Below are positions 8,410-16,556 of a DNA stretch of 64,000 nt, piece after piece (position 1 is the first letter of the stretch; every line of letters starts with the position of its first letter). Below the pieces are notes generated by a model. The model was not told where the DNA came from and did not search any database. It worked only from the letters and a program-made list of their open reading frames with translations. Location: NCBI RefSeq assembly GCF_040409955.1, contig NZ_CP123387.1, positions 62,001 through 126,000 on the forward strand, given 5' to 3'. The stretch comes from Salipiger sp. H15. GTDB taxonomy: Bacteria; Pseudomonadota; Alphaproteobacteria; Rhodobacterales; Rhodobacteraceae. Both the position numbers and the translations under genes were made by a program.

Positions 8410-8865
8410 TCAGAGGCTCACCGACTTGGCCGCGGGACGCTTGCGCAGCTGCAGTGCGTGGAAGATGCCCGCCCCGGCAAAGCCGACGAAACAGGCGCCG
8501 AGGAAGATCCAGAACGGGATCCCCAGCGTCGGCGTCGCGTTTTTCAGGTTGTCCGAGATGTTCGTCGCCGTCACCACCGCGATCAGCGCGCAGGCGCCGA
8601 AGGAGAGCAGCGTGATGGCAATTCCGAGCCAGCGCTGCACCCGCTCGGGCAGCGCCGCGCGCAGCTCTCCCATCACGATGTTCTCGTCCGAGCGCACCAC
8701 CAGCGGGTAGGCCACGAAGACGGTGCAGATGAGCAGGAAGCGCGTGAGCTCCTCGGCCCCCACGATGGCGGAGCCGAAGACGTCGCGCATGATGACCTGC
8801 AGGAAGGGCAGCGCGATCAGCGCCGCAAGCATGGCCACGCACAGAAGGCGGAGGATCTTGATCAT
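8410..8865 (-). CDS. dctQ: TRAP transporter small permease (DctQ)
   Basis: A 151-residue protein with four predicted transmembrane helices (RLLCVAMLAALIALPFLQVIMRDVF, LLICTVFVAYPLVVRSDENI, GIAITLLSFGACALIAVVTATN, FWIFLGACFVGFAGAGIFHAL), the usual DctQ layout, with the RDVFGSAIVGAEELTRFL and SDENI segments conserved in the family. It pairs with DctM in the inner membrane. It is separated from the upstream dctP by a strong hairpin (8903-8935). Confidence 0.92.
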   Translation of the reverse strand: MIKILRLLCVAMLAALIALPFLQVIMRDVFGSAIVGAEELTRFLLICTVFVAYPLVVRSDENIVMGELRAALPERVQRWLGIAITLLSFGACALIAVVTATNISDNLKNATPTLGIPFWIFLGACFVGFAGAGIFHALQLRKRPAAKSVSL

Positions 8866-8902
8866 GGACCGGGGAACTCCGGGGTCTTGAGGTCGGAAAA
8901 AG

Positions 8903-8935
8903 CGCGGCGTGGACGCGCCCTGCGCCCACGCCGCG
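8903..8935 (-). promoter_or_regulatory. Intercistronic GC-rich hairpin downstream of dctP
   Basis: Perfect 10-bp inverted repeat (CGCGGCGTGG at 8903-8912 and CCACGCCGCG at 8926-8935, 13-nt loop) beginning 5 nt after the dctP stop codon and before dctQ. There is no T-run. Such elements usually stabilise the upstream mRNA or cause partial termination, giving more binding protein than permease. Confidence 0.6.
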
Positions 8936-8940
8936 GCGGA

Positions 8941-9930
8941 TCACTTCATCGACATGATCTGCTGGATGTACGGCCCGAAGTCCGGGAAATCGGTGTTGAT
9001 CTGCGCCAGCACCTTCTCGCGGAAGGCGGCGAGATCGAGCCCGGTCTCCTCGGTGGTGAAGGTCATGCCATTGCCCTTCAGCTCCTCGACCAGCGCCTGC
9101 TCGGATTCCTGCGCCCAGTGCAGCGACTCCATCGCCTTGTCGTCGAGCACCTTGGTGATCGCGGCGCGGTTCTCCTCGGTCAGCCCCTGCCAGGCCTTCT
9201 CGTTGACGAAGACCGCGAGCACCGACTGCATGTGCCCGGTCATCGCCACGTGGCTCTGCACCTCGTAGAGCTTGTTGGCCGAGATCATCGTCAGCGGGTT
9301 CTCCTGCCCGACGACCATGCCGGTCATCAGCGCGGTCGGCAGCTCAGACACTTCGACCGGCGTCGGGGTCGCGCCGAAGCCCTTGACCATCGACACCCAC
9401 AGATCGAGCGGCACGGCCCGGAAGGGCTTGCCCGCCATGTCGTCCGGCGACTTGATCTCGAAGTTCGACGAGATGTGCCGCGCGCCGCGGTAGATGCGCC
9501 CGATGATGCGCACCCCACCCTCCTCGATCAGCCGCGCGTTGATCTCCTGCAGCGCCTCGGACTTGGCCGGGTCGGTCTCGCGCATGGCGTGCTCGGCGTT
9601 CTCATAGACGAAGGGCGCGTTGAACACGGCGACCTCGGGCACGATGCGGGCCAGCGAGGCAAAGTCGTGGTGGCCCATCTGGATGGTGCCCATGCGCACC
9701 CCGTCGACCATCTCGGCGACGTTGCCGAGCTGGCTGGCCGGGAACACCTGCACCTTGACCTCGCCGCCGGTCTCCTCCTCGATCGCGGCAGCGGCCTCGG
9801 CGGCGAAACGGGTCTGGAAATCCCCCTCCGCGCCCACGTGGGCATAGCGCAGTTCAGCCGCCGCGGCCGGCAGCGCGCACAACCCGATTGTCGCGGCAGC
9901 CAGCAGCTGCCGAGCAGAAAAAGCGAACAT
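8941..9930 (-). CDS. dctP: TRAP transporter periplasmic solute-binding protein (DctP)
   Basis: A 329-residue binding protein with a signal peptide (RQLLAAATIGLCALPAAAAEL). DctP-family features include YAHVGAEGDFQTRFA, EVKVQVFPASQLGN and DMAGKPFRAVP, the last covering the conserved Arg that binds substrate carboxylate. The ATG at 9930 has a GGGAGGAG Shine-Dalgarno. It follows the gntR regulator by 23 bp on the same strand, so regulator and transporter probably share a transcript. The conserved Arg suggests a carboxylate-bearing ligand. Confidence 0.93.
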   Translation of the reverse strand: MFAFSARQLLAAATIGLCALPAAAAELRYAHVGAEGDFQTRFAAEAAAAIEEETGGEVKVQVFPASQLGNVAEMVDGVRMGTIQMGHHDFASLARIVPEVAVFNAPFVYENAEHAMRETDPAKSEALQEINARLIEEGGVRIIGRIYRGARHISSNFEIKSPDDMAGKPFRAVPLDLWVSMVKGFGATPTPVEVSELPTALMTGMVVGQENPLTMISANKLYEVQSHVAMTGHMQSVLAVFVNEKAWQGLTEENRAAITKVLDDKAMESLHWAQESEQALVEELKGNGMTFTTEETGLDLAAFREKVLAQINTDFPDFGPYIQQIMSMK

Positions 9931-9953
9931 GTTCTCCTCCCTTCGCTTGTCGT

Positions 9954-10694
9954 CTATGCTTTTCTGAGGCCTTTTCGATAGCTGTCGATCAGGCTCCTGC
10001 GACGCAACTCGTCGCCGATCGCGAAATGCTCCCGCAGCCGCTTGTCCGCGGCCTCCGGGTCCTTCGCGACGATCGAGAGGAACACCTCCCGATGTGCTTC
10101 CACGAGGTCTCCGACCACCGAGCGCTCGTGGTAGACCGTCTTGCGCCGCTGCACGTGGCTGCGCCGGAGCAGCTCCGACAGGGCGCCGTAAAGGGTGATG
10201 AGCGAGCTGCTGTGGCTCGCCGCGACGATCGAGCGGTGGAACATGAAATCCGCGCGCCCGCCTGCCTCGGGATCGTCCAGCGTGTCGATCAGCGAGCCGA
10301 ACCATTGGCCGATGCGCGCGAGATCCACCTCATTCGCCCGCGTGCAGGCAAGCCGGATCGCCTGGCATTCGATGCCGATCCGCGCCTCCATCACGTCGTC
10401 GAGCATGTCCTGCTGCTGCGCGAGGCAGAAGGTGAAGAAGTCCGACACGGTCCCGAGGTTGGCCTGCCGCACGTAGGTGCCGCTGCCGTGGCGCACGTCG
10501 AGCATGCCGAGCATCGACAGCGAGCGGATCACCTCGCGCAGCAGCGGACGGCCCACCTCGAGCTCGCTGGCAAGGTCGCGCTCGGACTTCAGCCGGTCCC
10601 CGACGCGGAGCTCGCCCGACATCAGCGCATCCTTGAAATACGCGATGACGCGGTCCGTCCCCTTCTGCGGTTGAGGTGTGTCGACCTCGCTCAT
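9954..10694 (-). CDS. GntR-family transcriptional regulator, FadR/FCD subfamily
   Basis: A 246-residue regulator: N-terminal GntR winged helix (LRVGDRLKSERDLASELEVGRPLLREVIRSLSMLG) and all-helical FCD ligand-binding domain with the metal-binding His pattern (FMFHRSIVAAS, EAHREVF, REHF). The start at 10694 is preceded by AGGAGGAGG. It is first in an operon with dctPQM and rpiB, so it probably represses the operon and itself, with induction by the imported acid or a breakdown product. AT-rich DNA at about 10815-10850 may include the promoter. Confidence 0.9.
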   Translation of the reverse strand: MSEVDTPQPQKGTDRVIAYFKDALMSGELRVGDRLKSERDLASELEVGRPLLREVIRSLSMLGMLDVRHGSGTYVRQANLGTVSDFFTFCLAQQQDMLDDVMEARIGIECQAIRLACTRANEVDLARIGQWFGSLIDTLDDPEAGGRADFMFHRSIVAASHSSSLITLYGALSELLRRSHVQRRKTVYHERSVVGDLVEAHREVFLSIVAKDPEAADKRLREHFAIGDELRRRSLIDSYRKGLRKA

Positions 10695-10952
10695 CCCTGC
10701 CGCCTCCTCCTGGCTGACCAAAGTGAACCTCTGGGCGGATCACTTGCCAACCAGTATCTGACATCGTGGCGAATTTCACCGAGGTGCTCGGATCAAATCT
10801 GGAAGGATTCCTTTTCAAAGCACTGAATTATATCACATTATTTTTGTTGCCCGCATCGCCTGCCTCGGCCAAAGAGGTCTTACCACTTAGCATGATTCCG
10901 AAGAACTCGGACGTCGACGCCAGTCGCGGAACGTGATCCATCACCTCCACCG

Positions 10953-11177
10953 TTGCGACGGAGGAGGCAATGCGTGGACCGGACGAGGCGACGCCATCCT
11001 GGCTATGCCAAATCCCAGCGGCGCCGGAAGAAGATCGAGGAACCTTTCGGCTGGGCCATGACCGTCGGCGGCATGGCGCAGACCCTGTCTCGCGGCATCG
11101 AGCGGGTGCGGGCCCGCTTCACGCTGGCAATGGCGGCCTGCAATCTGGCAAGGCTGCCGAAACCGCCTGCGACCTGA
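10953..11177 (+). mobile_element. IS5/IS1182-type transposase C-terminal remnant
   Basis: A 74-codon open frame matches the C-terminal end of IS5-superfamily transposases: a degraded version of the AIDGRTTRHPGYA region (here CVDRTRRRHPGYAKSQ), then RRKKIEEPFGWAMTVGGMAQT and FTLAMAACNLARLPK. The K/R-K-x-IEExFGW block includes the catalytic Glu of the DDE triad. The N-terminal three quarters are absent and I found no terminal inverted repeats, so it is an immobile relic. It marks the border of the polysaccharide locus. Confidence 0.75.
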
Positions 11178-11237
11178 TCCGGGAAGCCAGCGCGTATCGG
11201 GACGTCGTCCCACTCGGCAGAGGTTTTCAGCGCCCTG

Positions 11238-12584
11238 TCAGGAGTGGCCGTGGCTTGGTTCTGAAGTGCAGTCGGCCGCCGGTCTACCGGGCGAGGAACT
11301 CTGGTGGCTCTTGTCTTCCGCGACCTCGCGAAGATGCACGCCAAGCATCAAGAGCGCGGGCCAGAACATGTAGGCCTCGATCTCGAGATTCTCTCCGAAA
11401 GAGAGCAGGACCAGTGTCATCAGGATGCCGAGCGGAAGGCGCCCGCGCGGGTGGCGCGTGGCGTCCGCAAGGACGACGGCGAGATGTGCCACCAGCGGTA
11501 CGAGAAGCGCGCCGACACCCACCAGCCCCTTCACGAAGAGAAGCCCGTACCAGGTGTGGTGGCTGCCGATGGGCATGTACTCCACCACGTGCGGGCCCGG
11601 CTGCACGGTGCCATGCCCGAACCAGGGTGCCTCTTCCCGCCAGCGCTCGAAGGCGATGCGCTGCAGCGTCTCGCGCACCCGCGTGCTGTCCGCCCGCGCG
11701 CCCTTGAAGGCCGCGACGCCGGCCTGGGCGCTCGACAGGAGCCATGTGCCCAGCACCGCAAGAGAGGCGGTCACCCCCGCAAGCGCCAGCCAGGCCGAAC
11801 TGCGCAGCACGAGCGGAAGCATGCGCGGCCCGACCGTGCAGGCCACCAGCCCGACGAGGCCCATCCGCGATTTCGACGCGAGGATCATCAGCAGCCCCGC
11901 CCCGATTCCGCAGGCCATCCATCCCCGGTGCTTCTCCTCGAGCGCGAAAAGCACCATGACCACGCCGAGCAGGGCGGCAAATGGCGACCAGGGCAGGTAG
12001 AACTGCCAGCGCGGCGTCCAGGAGGCAGGATCGTAGGTGAAGAAGTAGACCGAGAAATACTCGGGTCCCGGACCGCCGATGACCTTCAGCGGCGAGGTGA
12101 AAATACGCTCGGGCAGCCCAATGTAGGGCGCGATCAGAAGCAGCGGCGCAAGCAGCACCGTCCAGAACCCGATGGCGCACTGGCCCCGGATCAGCACCTC
12201 GCGGCGGATCGGCAGCACCGCGCCGGCCAGCATGAAGAGCGCGACCAGCGCCCAGCCCTTGGCCCAGCCGATCGAGGACTTGATGGTCTGCTTGAGCCCC
12301 AGCCCCCAGGCCAGGTGCCCGCCCCAGAGCGCGATCAGCATGACCAGCATTCCGGCGATCCAGAGCCAGACGAGGCCGGGAACAGGGCCCGTCGCGCGCA
12401 GGTCGGCGCGGATCGCCGGCCCGAGATAGAGCGCCAGCGCCGCCATGCCCGCGAAGACCCAGCCGAGCACCGGACCGATCACGTAGAGCGCCCCCGCGCC
12501 GTAGAACACCCAGGTCATCACCATCGCGCGCCAGGCCAGCGCCTCGGGCGGGGTCATGGCCTCCGGCCGGCCTCGCCCGGTCAT
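11238..12584 (-). CDS. O-antigen ligase/polymerase-like membrane protein (Wzy-type)
   Basis: A 448-residue protein with about ten or more transmembrane helices and a large periplasmic loop (residues ~165-205 and ~300-340). The loop before the last helices has the RVRETLQRIAFERWREEAPWFGHG pattern and GSHHTWYGLLFVKGLVGV, as in O-antigen ligases and Wzy polymerases. Its role would be polymerising lipid-linked repeat units at the periplasmic face. It overlaps the chain-length gene by ATGA and so is translationally coupled to it. Ligase versus polymerase cannot be separated from sequence; the flippase/exporter context favours polymerase. Confidence 0.85.
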   Translation of the reverse strand: MTGRGRPEAMTPPEALAWRAMVMTWVFYGAGALYVIGPVLGWVFAGMAALALYLGPAIRADLRATGPVPGLVWLWIAGMLVMLIALWGGHLAWGLGLKQTIKSSIGWAKGWALVALFMLAGAVLPIRREVLIRGQCAIGFWTVLLAPLLLIAPYIGLPERIFTSPLKVIGGPGPEYFSVYFFTYDPASWTPRWQFYLPWSPFAALLGVVMVLFALEEKHRGWMACGIGAGLLMILASKSRMGLVGLVACTVGPRMLPLVLRSSAWLALAGVTASLAVLGTWLLSSAQAGVAAFKGARADSTRVRETLQRIAFERWREEAPWFGHGTVQPGPHVVEYMPIGSHHTWYGLLFVKGLVGVGALLVPLVAHLAVVLADATRHPRGRLPLGILMTLVLLSFGENLEIEAYMFWPALLMLGVHLREVAEDKSHQSSSPGRPAADCTSEPSHGHS

Positions 12585-14047
12585 GGCGCAGCCGCGGGAC
12601 GGGAGAGAATGCGCCCGATGAGCGGACGGCGGATCCAGGCGAGGAACAGGCCAAGAAGCAGCATCATGTTCGCCGCCCCCCCGGCCGCGAGCGCCAGCTT
12701 GCGATTGGGCGAGGTCGGCCTGTCCGGCAGCGAGGGATTTTCCAGGACCTGCACCAGCGGGTAGGAGGCGTAGATGTCGGCCTTGCTCGACTGGCTGCGC
12801 GCTATGGCCGTGGCAAAGACCGCTTCCGCGACCGAGAAGTCGCGCTGCATGTCCTCGAGCCGCGCCGCGACGGGCGCCAGCCGTGCCAGACGCGCGGTCT
12901 CGGCATCGAGGCGGCGTGCCACGGTGTCGTGCTCGGAACTCAGACCCCGGCGCGCGGCCTCTTCGCGGACAAGCTCGGCAAGCAGATCGGCGCGCGCGCC
13001 GGGCTGCGCGAGGTCGAGCCCCGCCACCGCGTCGGCCGAGAGGCCGGTCAGGCCCATGGCGCGTGCGCGGGCCATGCTGCGCGCCGCCTCGAGGGCCGCG
13101 CGCGCGGCGGTCACCTCTGGGTGGCGCGGGCCATAGCGCGAGCTCGCCTGGGCCAGTGCCGCGGTGTGCAATGCGATTTCCTCCAGCAGCGCCGTGTAGT
13201 CCGCATCGGCGTAGAGCTTGATGCTGACGGCCGCCTGCCCCGGCGCGATGCCAAGGCTGCGCGAGAGCGCGGCAACGGCCTCGGTCTTCTGCGCGAGGTC
13301 CGAGGCAAGCCCGGCCAGGTCCGCGCGCAACTCGTCCGCCGCGGCGAGCAGCCGGTCGTACTGGGCCGACGAGACAAGGCCGGTCTCGCTCTGGAGCGCG
13401 GCGATCGTCTCGCGCGTGTCGGCGACCGAGCGGCGATAGTCCTCGATGGCGGACAGCGCCCCCGCCTCGCGCACCGACAGCTCGTCACGGCGTAGCGCGT
13501 CGACCTCGCTGAAGAAGGCCCCCCGCAGCGCCTCGGCGCGGTCGCGGGCGGCCTCGGGCGTGGGGCCCTTCATCTGGACCCGGATGAGTCCGGTCTGATC
13601 CACCAGCTCAACCTTGGGCCGGCCGATGTCGCGGGGCTCCTCTCCGAGCACACTCGCGGCGGCATCGACGATGCGGTCGGCGCTCAGCAGGCGCTTGTAG
13701 GTCTCGGTGGGACTGATTGCGTTCGAGGAGAAGGCGGAGTTGGCGTAGGAGGAGGCCTGCCCGATATCGGCGAGATTGAGCGAGGCGGCCGCGCCCGAGC
13801 CGGGCAGGATCAGCGACATCTCGGAGCTGAAGCTGAGCGGCGCCTTCTTGAGATAGGTGGTGATCGGCCCCCAGATCGCCAGCGCGCCGAGCGACGCCAG
13901 GATCAGGTAGCGCGGCAGACGGACGAGATCGTTCGGCCGCCCGCCGCCGAAGAGGCGGCCCATCGAAAGCTCGCGCGGGGGGGTGCGCAGGATGCCCGGG
14001 ATCGGGGCGTGTCGGCGGACGGGGCCGCTGGCAGTGACGTCGGACAT
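12581..14047 (-). CDS. Polysaccharide chain-length determinant (Wzz/PCP family, no kinase domain)
   Basis: A 488-residue inner-membrane protein: N-terminal transmembrane helix near residues 45-65 (PRYLILASLGALAIWGPITTYL), long periplasmic coiled-coil region (REAGALSAIEDYRRSVADTR, LRADLAGLASDLAQKTEAVAAL), and a C-terminal helix after the proline-rich PDRPTSPNRKLAL. This is the polysaccharide co-polymerase layout; the PxxPxSP-type motif before the last helix is diagnostic. There is no Walker A tyrosine-kinase domain, and no BY-kinase is encoded in the window. It probably sets polymer length with the overlapping Wzy-like partner. Confidence 0.88.
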   Translation of the reverse strand: MSDVTASGPVRRHAPIPGILRTPPRELSMGRLFGGGRPNDLVRLPRYLILASLGALAIWGPITTYLKKAPLSFSSEMSLILPGSGAAASLNLADIGQASSYANSAFSSNAISPTETYKRLLSADRIVDAAASVLGEEPRDIGRPKVELVDQTGLIRVQMKGPTPEAARDRAEALRGAFFSEVDALRRDELSVREAGALSAIEDYRRSVADTRETIAALQSETGLVSSAQYDRLLAAADELRADLAGLASDLAQKTEAVAALSRSLGIAPGQAAVSIKLYADADYTALLEEIALHTAALAQASSRYGPRHPEVTAARAALEAARSMARARAMGLTGLSADAVAGLDLAQPGARADLLAELVREEAARRGLSSEHDTVARRLDAETARLARLAPVAARLEDMQRDFSVAEAVFATAIARSQSSKADIYASYPLVQVLENPSLPDRPTSPNRKLALAAGGAANMMLLLGLFLAWIRRPLIGRILSRPAAAP

Positions 14048-14190
14048 GGAAGCTCTCCTTCGTCCGACAGTCTACCGGGTGTCACCCCCGAGGCCCGCCT
14101 GCGCCGCCGGATAGCGGGGCGCCGTGAGGGCGATGCTGGCTGGCTGAAGGCATCGCCGCCCTATCCGTAGGGATCGCGGGCCGTCGCCGT

Positions 14191-14805
14191 TCAGGCGAGG
14201 CCGACCTCGCGCGCGATCAGCGCGGCCTGGGTGCGGTTCGACGCGCCGATCTTGCGATAGAGCGTCTTCACGTGGAGCTTGATGGTCGGTTCCTGCAGGT
14301 CGAGGTCGCGGGCGATCTCCTTGTTCGACTTGCCCTCGGTCAGCCCCTTGGCGACCTGCTGCTCGCGGCGCGACAGCTTCTCGGCCAGCGGGTGGAGCTC
14401 CCGCGTTTCCGGGCCGCTCATGAAATCGATGGGCGCGTAGACCTCGCCCATCGCCATGAACCGCACCGCGTTCACCAGCCTTCGCGCGGTCAGCGTCTTG
14501 GGGATGAACCCGCAGGCGCCCATCGCCAGCGCCTTCTCGGCCACCTCGCGCCGCGCCTCGCCCGAGAGCAGAGCCACCCGAGGCGGCGCCGGACGGGCGA
14601 GCAGGCGCTCGAGCCCGGACAGGCCAGCCATCTGCGGCATGTTGAAATCCAGCAGCACGAGGTCGAACGGACCATCCTTGTCGATCATCCGTTCCGCCTC
14701 GCCGAAACTCGCGGCGGTGACGACCGATATGTCGCTGGCCGTCTCGAAATACATGACGAGCGTGTCCCTCAGAAGGTCATGATCGTCGGCAATCAACAGT
14801 CGCAT
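14191..14805 (-). CDS. NarL/FixJ-type response regulator (LuxR HTH)
   Basis: A 204-residue two-domain response regulator. The receiver domain has acidic pocket D7-D8, phospho-acceptor D53 in LVLLDFNMP and the conserved Lys in GFIPKTL. The C-terminal LuxR-type HTH has KLSRREQQVAKGLTEGKSNKEIARDL and TIKLHVKTLYRKIGASNRTQAA. No sensor kinase is encoded nearby. It sits between the chain-length gene and the divergent priming transferase, so control of the exopolysaccharide genes is the obvious inference. The ATG at 14805 lies beside a roughly 250-bp divergent regulatory region. Confidence 0.92.
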   Translation of the reverse strand: MRLLIADDHDLLRDTLVMYFETASDISVVTAASFGEAERMIDKDGPFDLVLLDFNMPQMAGLSGLERLLARPAPPRVALLSGEARREVAEKALAMGACGFIPKTLTARRLVNAVRFMAMGEVYAPIDFMSGPETRELHPLAEKLSRREQQVAKGLTEGKSNKEIARDLDLQEPTIKLHVKTLYRKIGASNRTQAALIAREVGLA

Positions 14806-15055
14806 GACTACTTACCAACCTCTGCAATGGTTTCTCCCCCGCGCAACAAGATAGCGCAAAAGCACGCATTAGTTGTGGAAAACTGCCCCTGCCGATCCGC
14901 CAGAACAGGCGACCTATCCGGTGGGACAGATTTTCCATACCCGCAGCCGGGCGCCCACCTGTCAGGCTCGAGCGGTTCTCCCGACGCTCCGTTGAAGCGT
15001 GCCGCTGCGTAATGAACCTTTGGGTCAAATACGAAAGAACCCAGGGAGGACCACC

Positions 15056-16450
15056 ATGAAACACGCAGCCGGTACCGACTTCACCGCGCAGAATACGCAG
15101 CAAATCCAACGGGCTGATGTGAGCCTGCCGATGCGCGAGGTGATGGGACTGCCGCTCGTCGATGCAGCCGCACGAGCCACGATCGACGCCATTCTGGCCC
15201 CGGGGCTCAGGACTGTCGCCTTTCTCAACGCGCATTGCGCGAATGTCATGGTGCGCGATCCCTCCTATGCGGACGCCCTGCGCCGGGCGGACATGATCCT
15301 GCCGGATGGGATCGGCGTCGAACTGGCCGCGCGGATGACCGGCCAGCGGCTCGCGGCGAACCTCAACGGCACCGATTTCGTCCCGGCCCTGCTGCGCACG
15401 GCACGCCAGCGCGGGCTCTCGGTCTTCCTCTTCGGGGGCACCCCCGGCACCGCCGAGCGTGCGGCGGACCGGCTCTGCCGCGACATGCCCGGCCTGCGGG
15501 TGGTCGGCACCCGAGACGGCTACGCCGGCGCCGCCGACGAGGCGGCCGCGATTGACGCCATCAACGCGTCCGGCGCCGATATCCTCATCGTCGCAATGGG
15601 CGTGCCGCTGCAGGATGTCTGGCTTGCCCGGAACGCGGAGCGGCTCGCCCCGCGCGTCCGGCTCGGAGTCGGCGCCCTGCTCGACTTCCTCGCCGGCAAC
15701 GTCCGGCGCGCACCCCTCGTGGTTCGCAGGGCGCGCTGCGAATGGATCTGGCGGCTCGCGATCGAGCCGCGCCGCATGGCCCGCCGCTACCTTGTCGGCA
15801 ACGCCACCTTCATGGCCCGCGCCGCGCTGCACGCGCTGCGGTCGGTCGACCCGATCGGCCTGCGCAAGCGCCTGCTCGACCTGACCCTCGCGGGCCTCGC
15901 GGCGGTGGCCCTCTCGCCGCTGCTGCTGCTCGTCATGCTGGCGGTCCGGCTCGACAGCCCGGGCCCCGCTTTCTACCGGCAGACCCGCGTCGGCAAGGAC
16001 GGCACGCCCTTTTCGGTGCTGAAGTTCCGATCCATGTACACCGATGCCGAGGCGCGCCGCGCCGCGCTTCTCGCGCAGTCGGACCGTGCGGGGATCTGCT
16101 TCAAATCGAGGAACGACCCCCGCGTGACGCGCATCGGGCGCATCCTGCGACGCAGCTCGCTCGACGAGTTGCCGCAGATCTTCAACGTGCTGCGTGGCGA
16201 GATGTCCCTCGTCGGCCCGCGCCCCGCCCTTCCGCAGGAGGTCGCCGCCTACCCCGCGCAGGCGCTGGGGCGGCTCCGGGTGAAGCCGGGCATCACCGGG
16301 CTCTGGCAGGTCTCCGGCCGGGCCGACATTTCCTTCGACAAGATGATCGACATGGATCTGGCCTACGGCGCGAGCCGCTCGACCCTGCTCGACCTGATGA
16401 TCATCTTCCTGACCTTCCGCACCGTGCTGTCCGGCCGCGGGGCCTACTGA
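15056..16450 (+). CDS. Fused WecG/TagA/CpsF glycosyltransferase and priming sugar transferase (polyprenyl-P hexose-1-P transferase)
   Basis: A 464-residue protein with two enzymes in one chain. Residues ~28-250 are a WecG/TagA/CpsF (GT26) domain: FLNAHCANVMVRDP, catalytic-region LPDGIGVELAA, GMGVPLQD-like AMGVPLQDVW. Residues ~268-464 are a bacterial sugar transferase: one membrane helix (~275-297), SPGPAFYRQTRVGKDG, KFRSM (323-327), RRSSLDELPQ with the catalytic Asp-Glu pair (370-371), and GPRP (387-390). It should load the first sugar phosphate on undecaprenyl phosphate and add the second residue. The start at 15056 has GGGAGGA. It opens the rightward part of the exopolysaccharide locus. 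Confidence 0.92.
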   Translation: MKHAAGTDFTAQNTQQIQRADVSLPMREVMGLPLVDAAARATIDAILAPGLRTVAFLNAHCANVMVRDPSYADALRRADMILPDGIGVELAARMTGQRLAANLNGTDFVPALLRTARQRGLSVFLFGGTPGTAERAADRLCRDMPGLRVVGTRDGYAGAADEAAAIDAINASGADILIVAMGVPLQDVWLARNAERLAPRVRLGVGALLDFLAGNVRRAPLVVRRARCEWIWRLAIEPRRMARRYLVGNATFMARAALHALRSVDPIGLRKRLLDLTLAGLAAVALSPLLLLVMLAVRLDSPGPAFYRQTRVGKDGTPFSVLKFRSMYTDAEARRAALLAQSDRAGICFKSRNDPRVTRIGRILRRSSLDELPQIFNVLRGEMSLVGPRPALPQEVAAYPAQALGRLRVKPGITGLWQVSGRADISFDKMIDMDLAYGASRSTLLDLMIIFLTFRTVLSGRGAY

Positions 16451-16499
16451 TCCGCAAGGGTCATGCCCCGTCGGGTCCCGACGGACACCGGAGCGAAGA

Positions 16500-16531
16500 G
16501 AGGCCCGGCGCAGTCCCCCGCGCCGGGCCTC
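16500..16531. terminator. Bidirectional terminator hairpin between fused transferase and exporter genes
   Basis: Perfect 12-bp inverted repeat (GAGGCCCGGCGC / GCGCCGGGCCTC) with an 8-nt loop between the convergent transferase and Wza-like genes. There is no pronounced T-run on either side. Confidence 0.7.
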
Positions 16532-16556
16532 GCCTTGCCCACCCCTTCGTGAAGAG

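Noticed and set aside
10712..10721. TGGCTGACCA upstream of gntR as a FadR-type operator
   Set aside because: Only a partial match to the GGTC-N-GACC core and a single copy; not strong enough to annotate.
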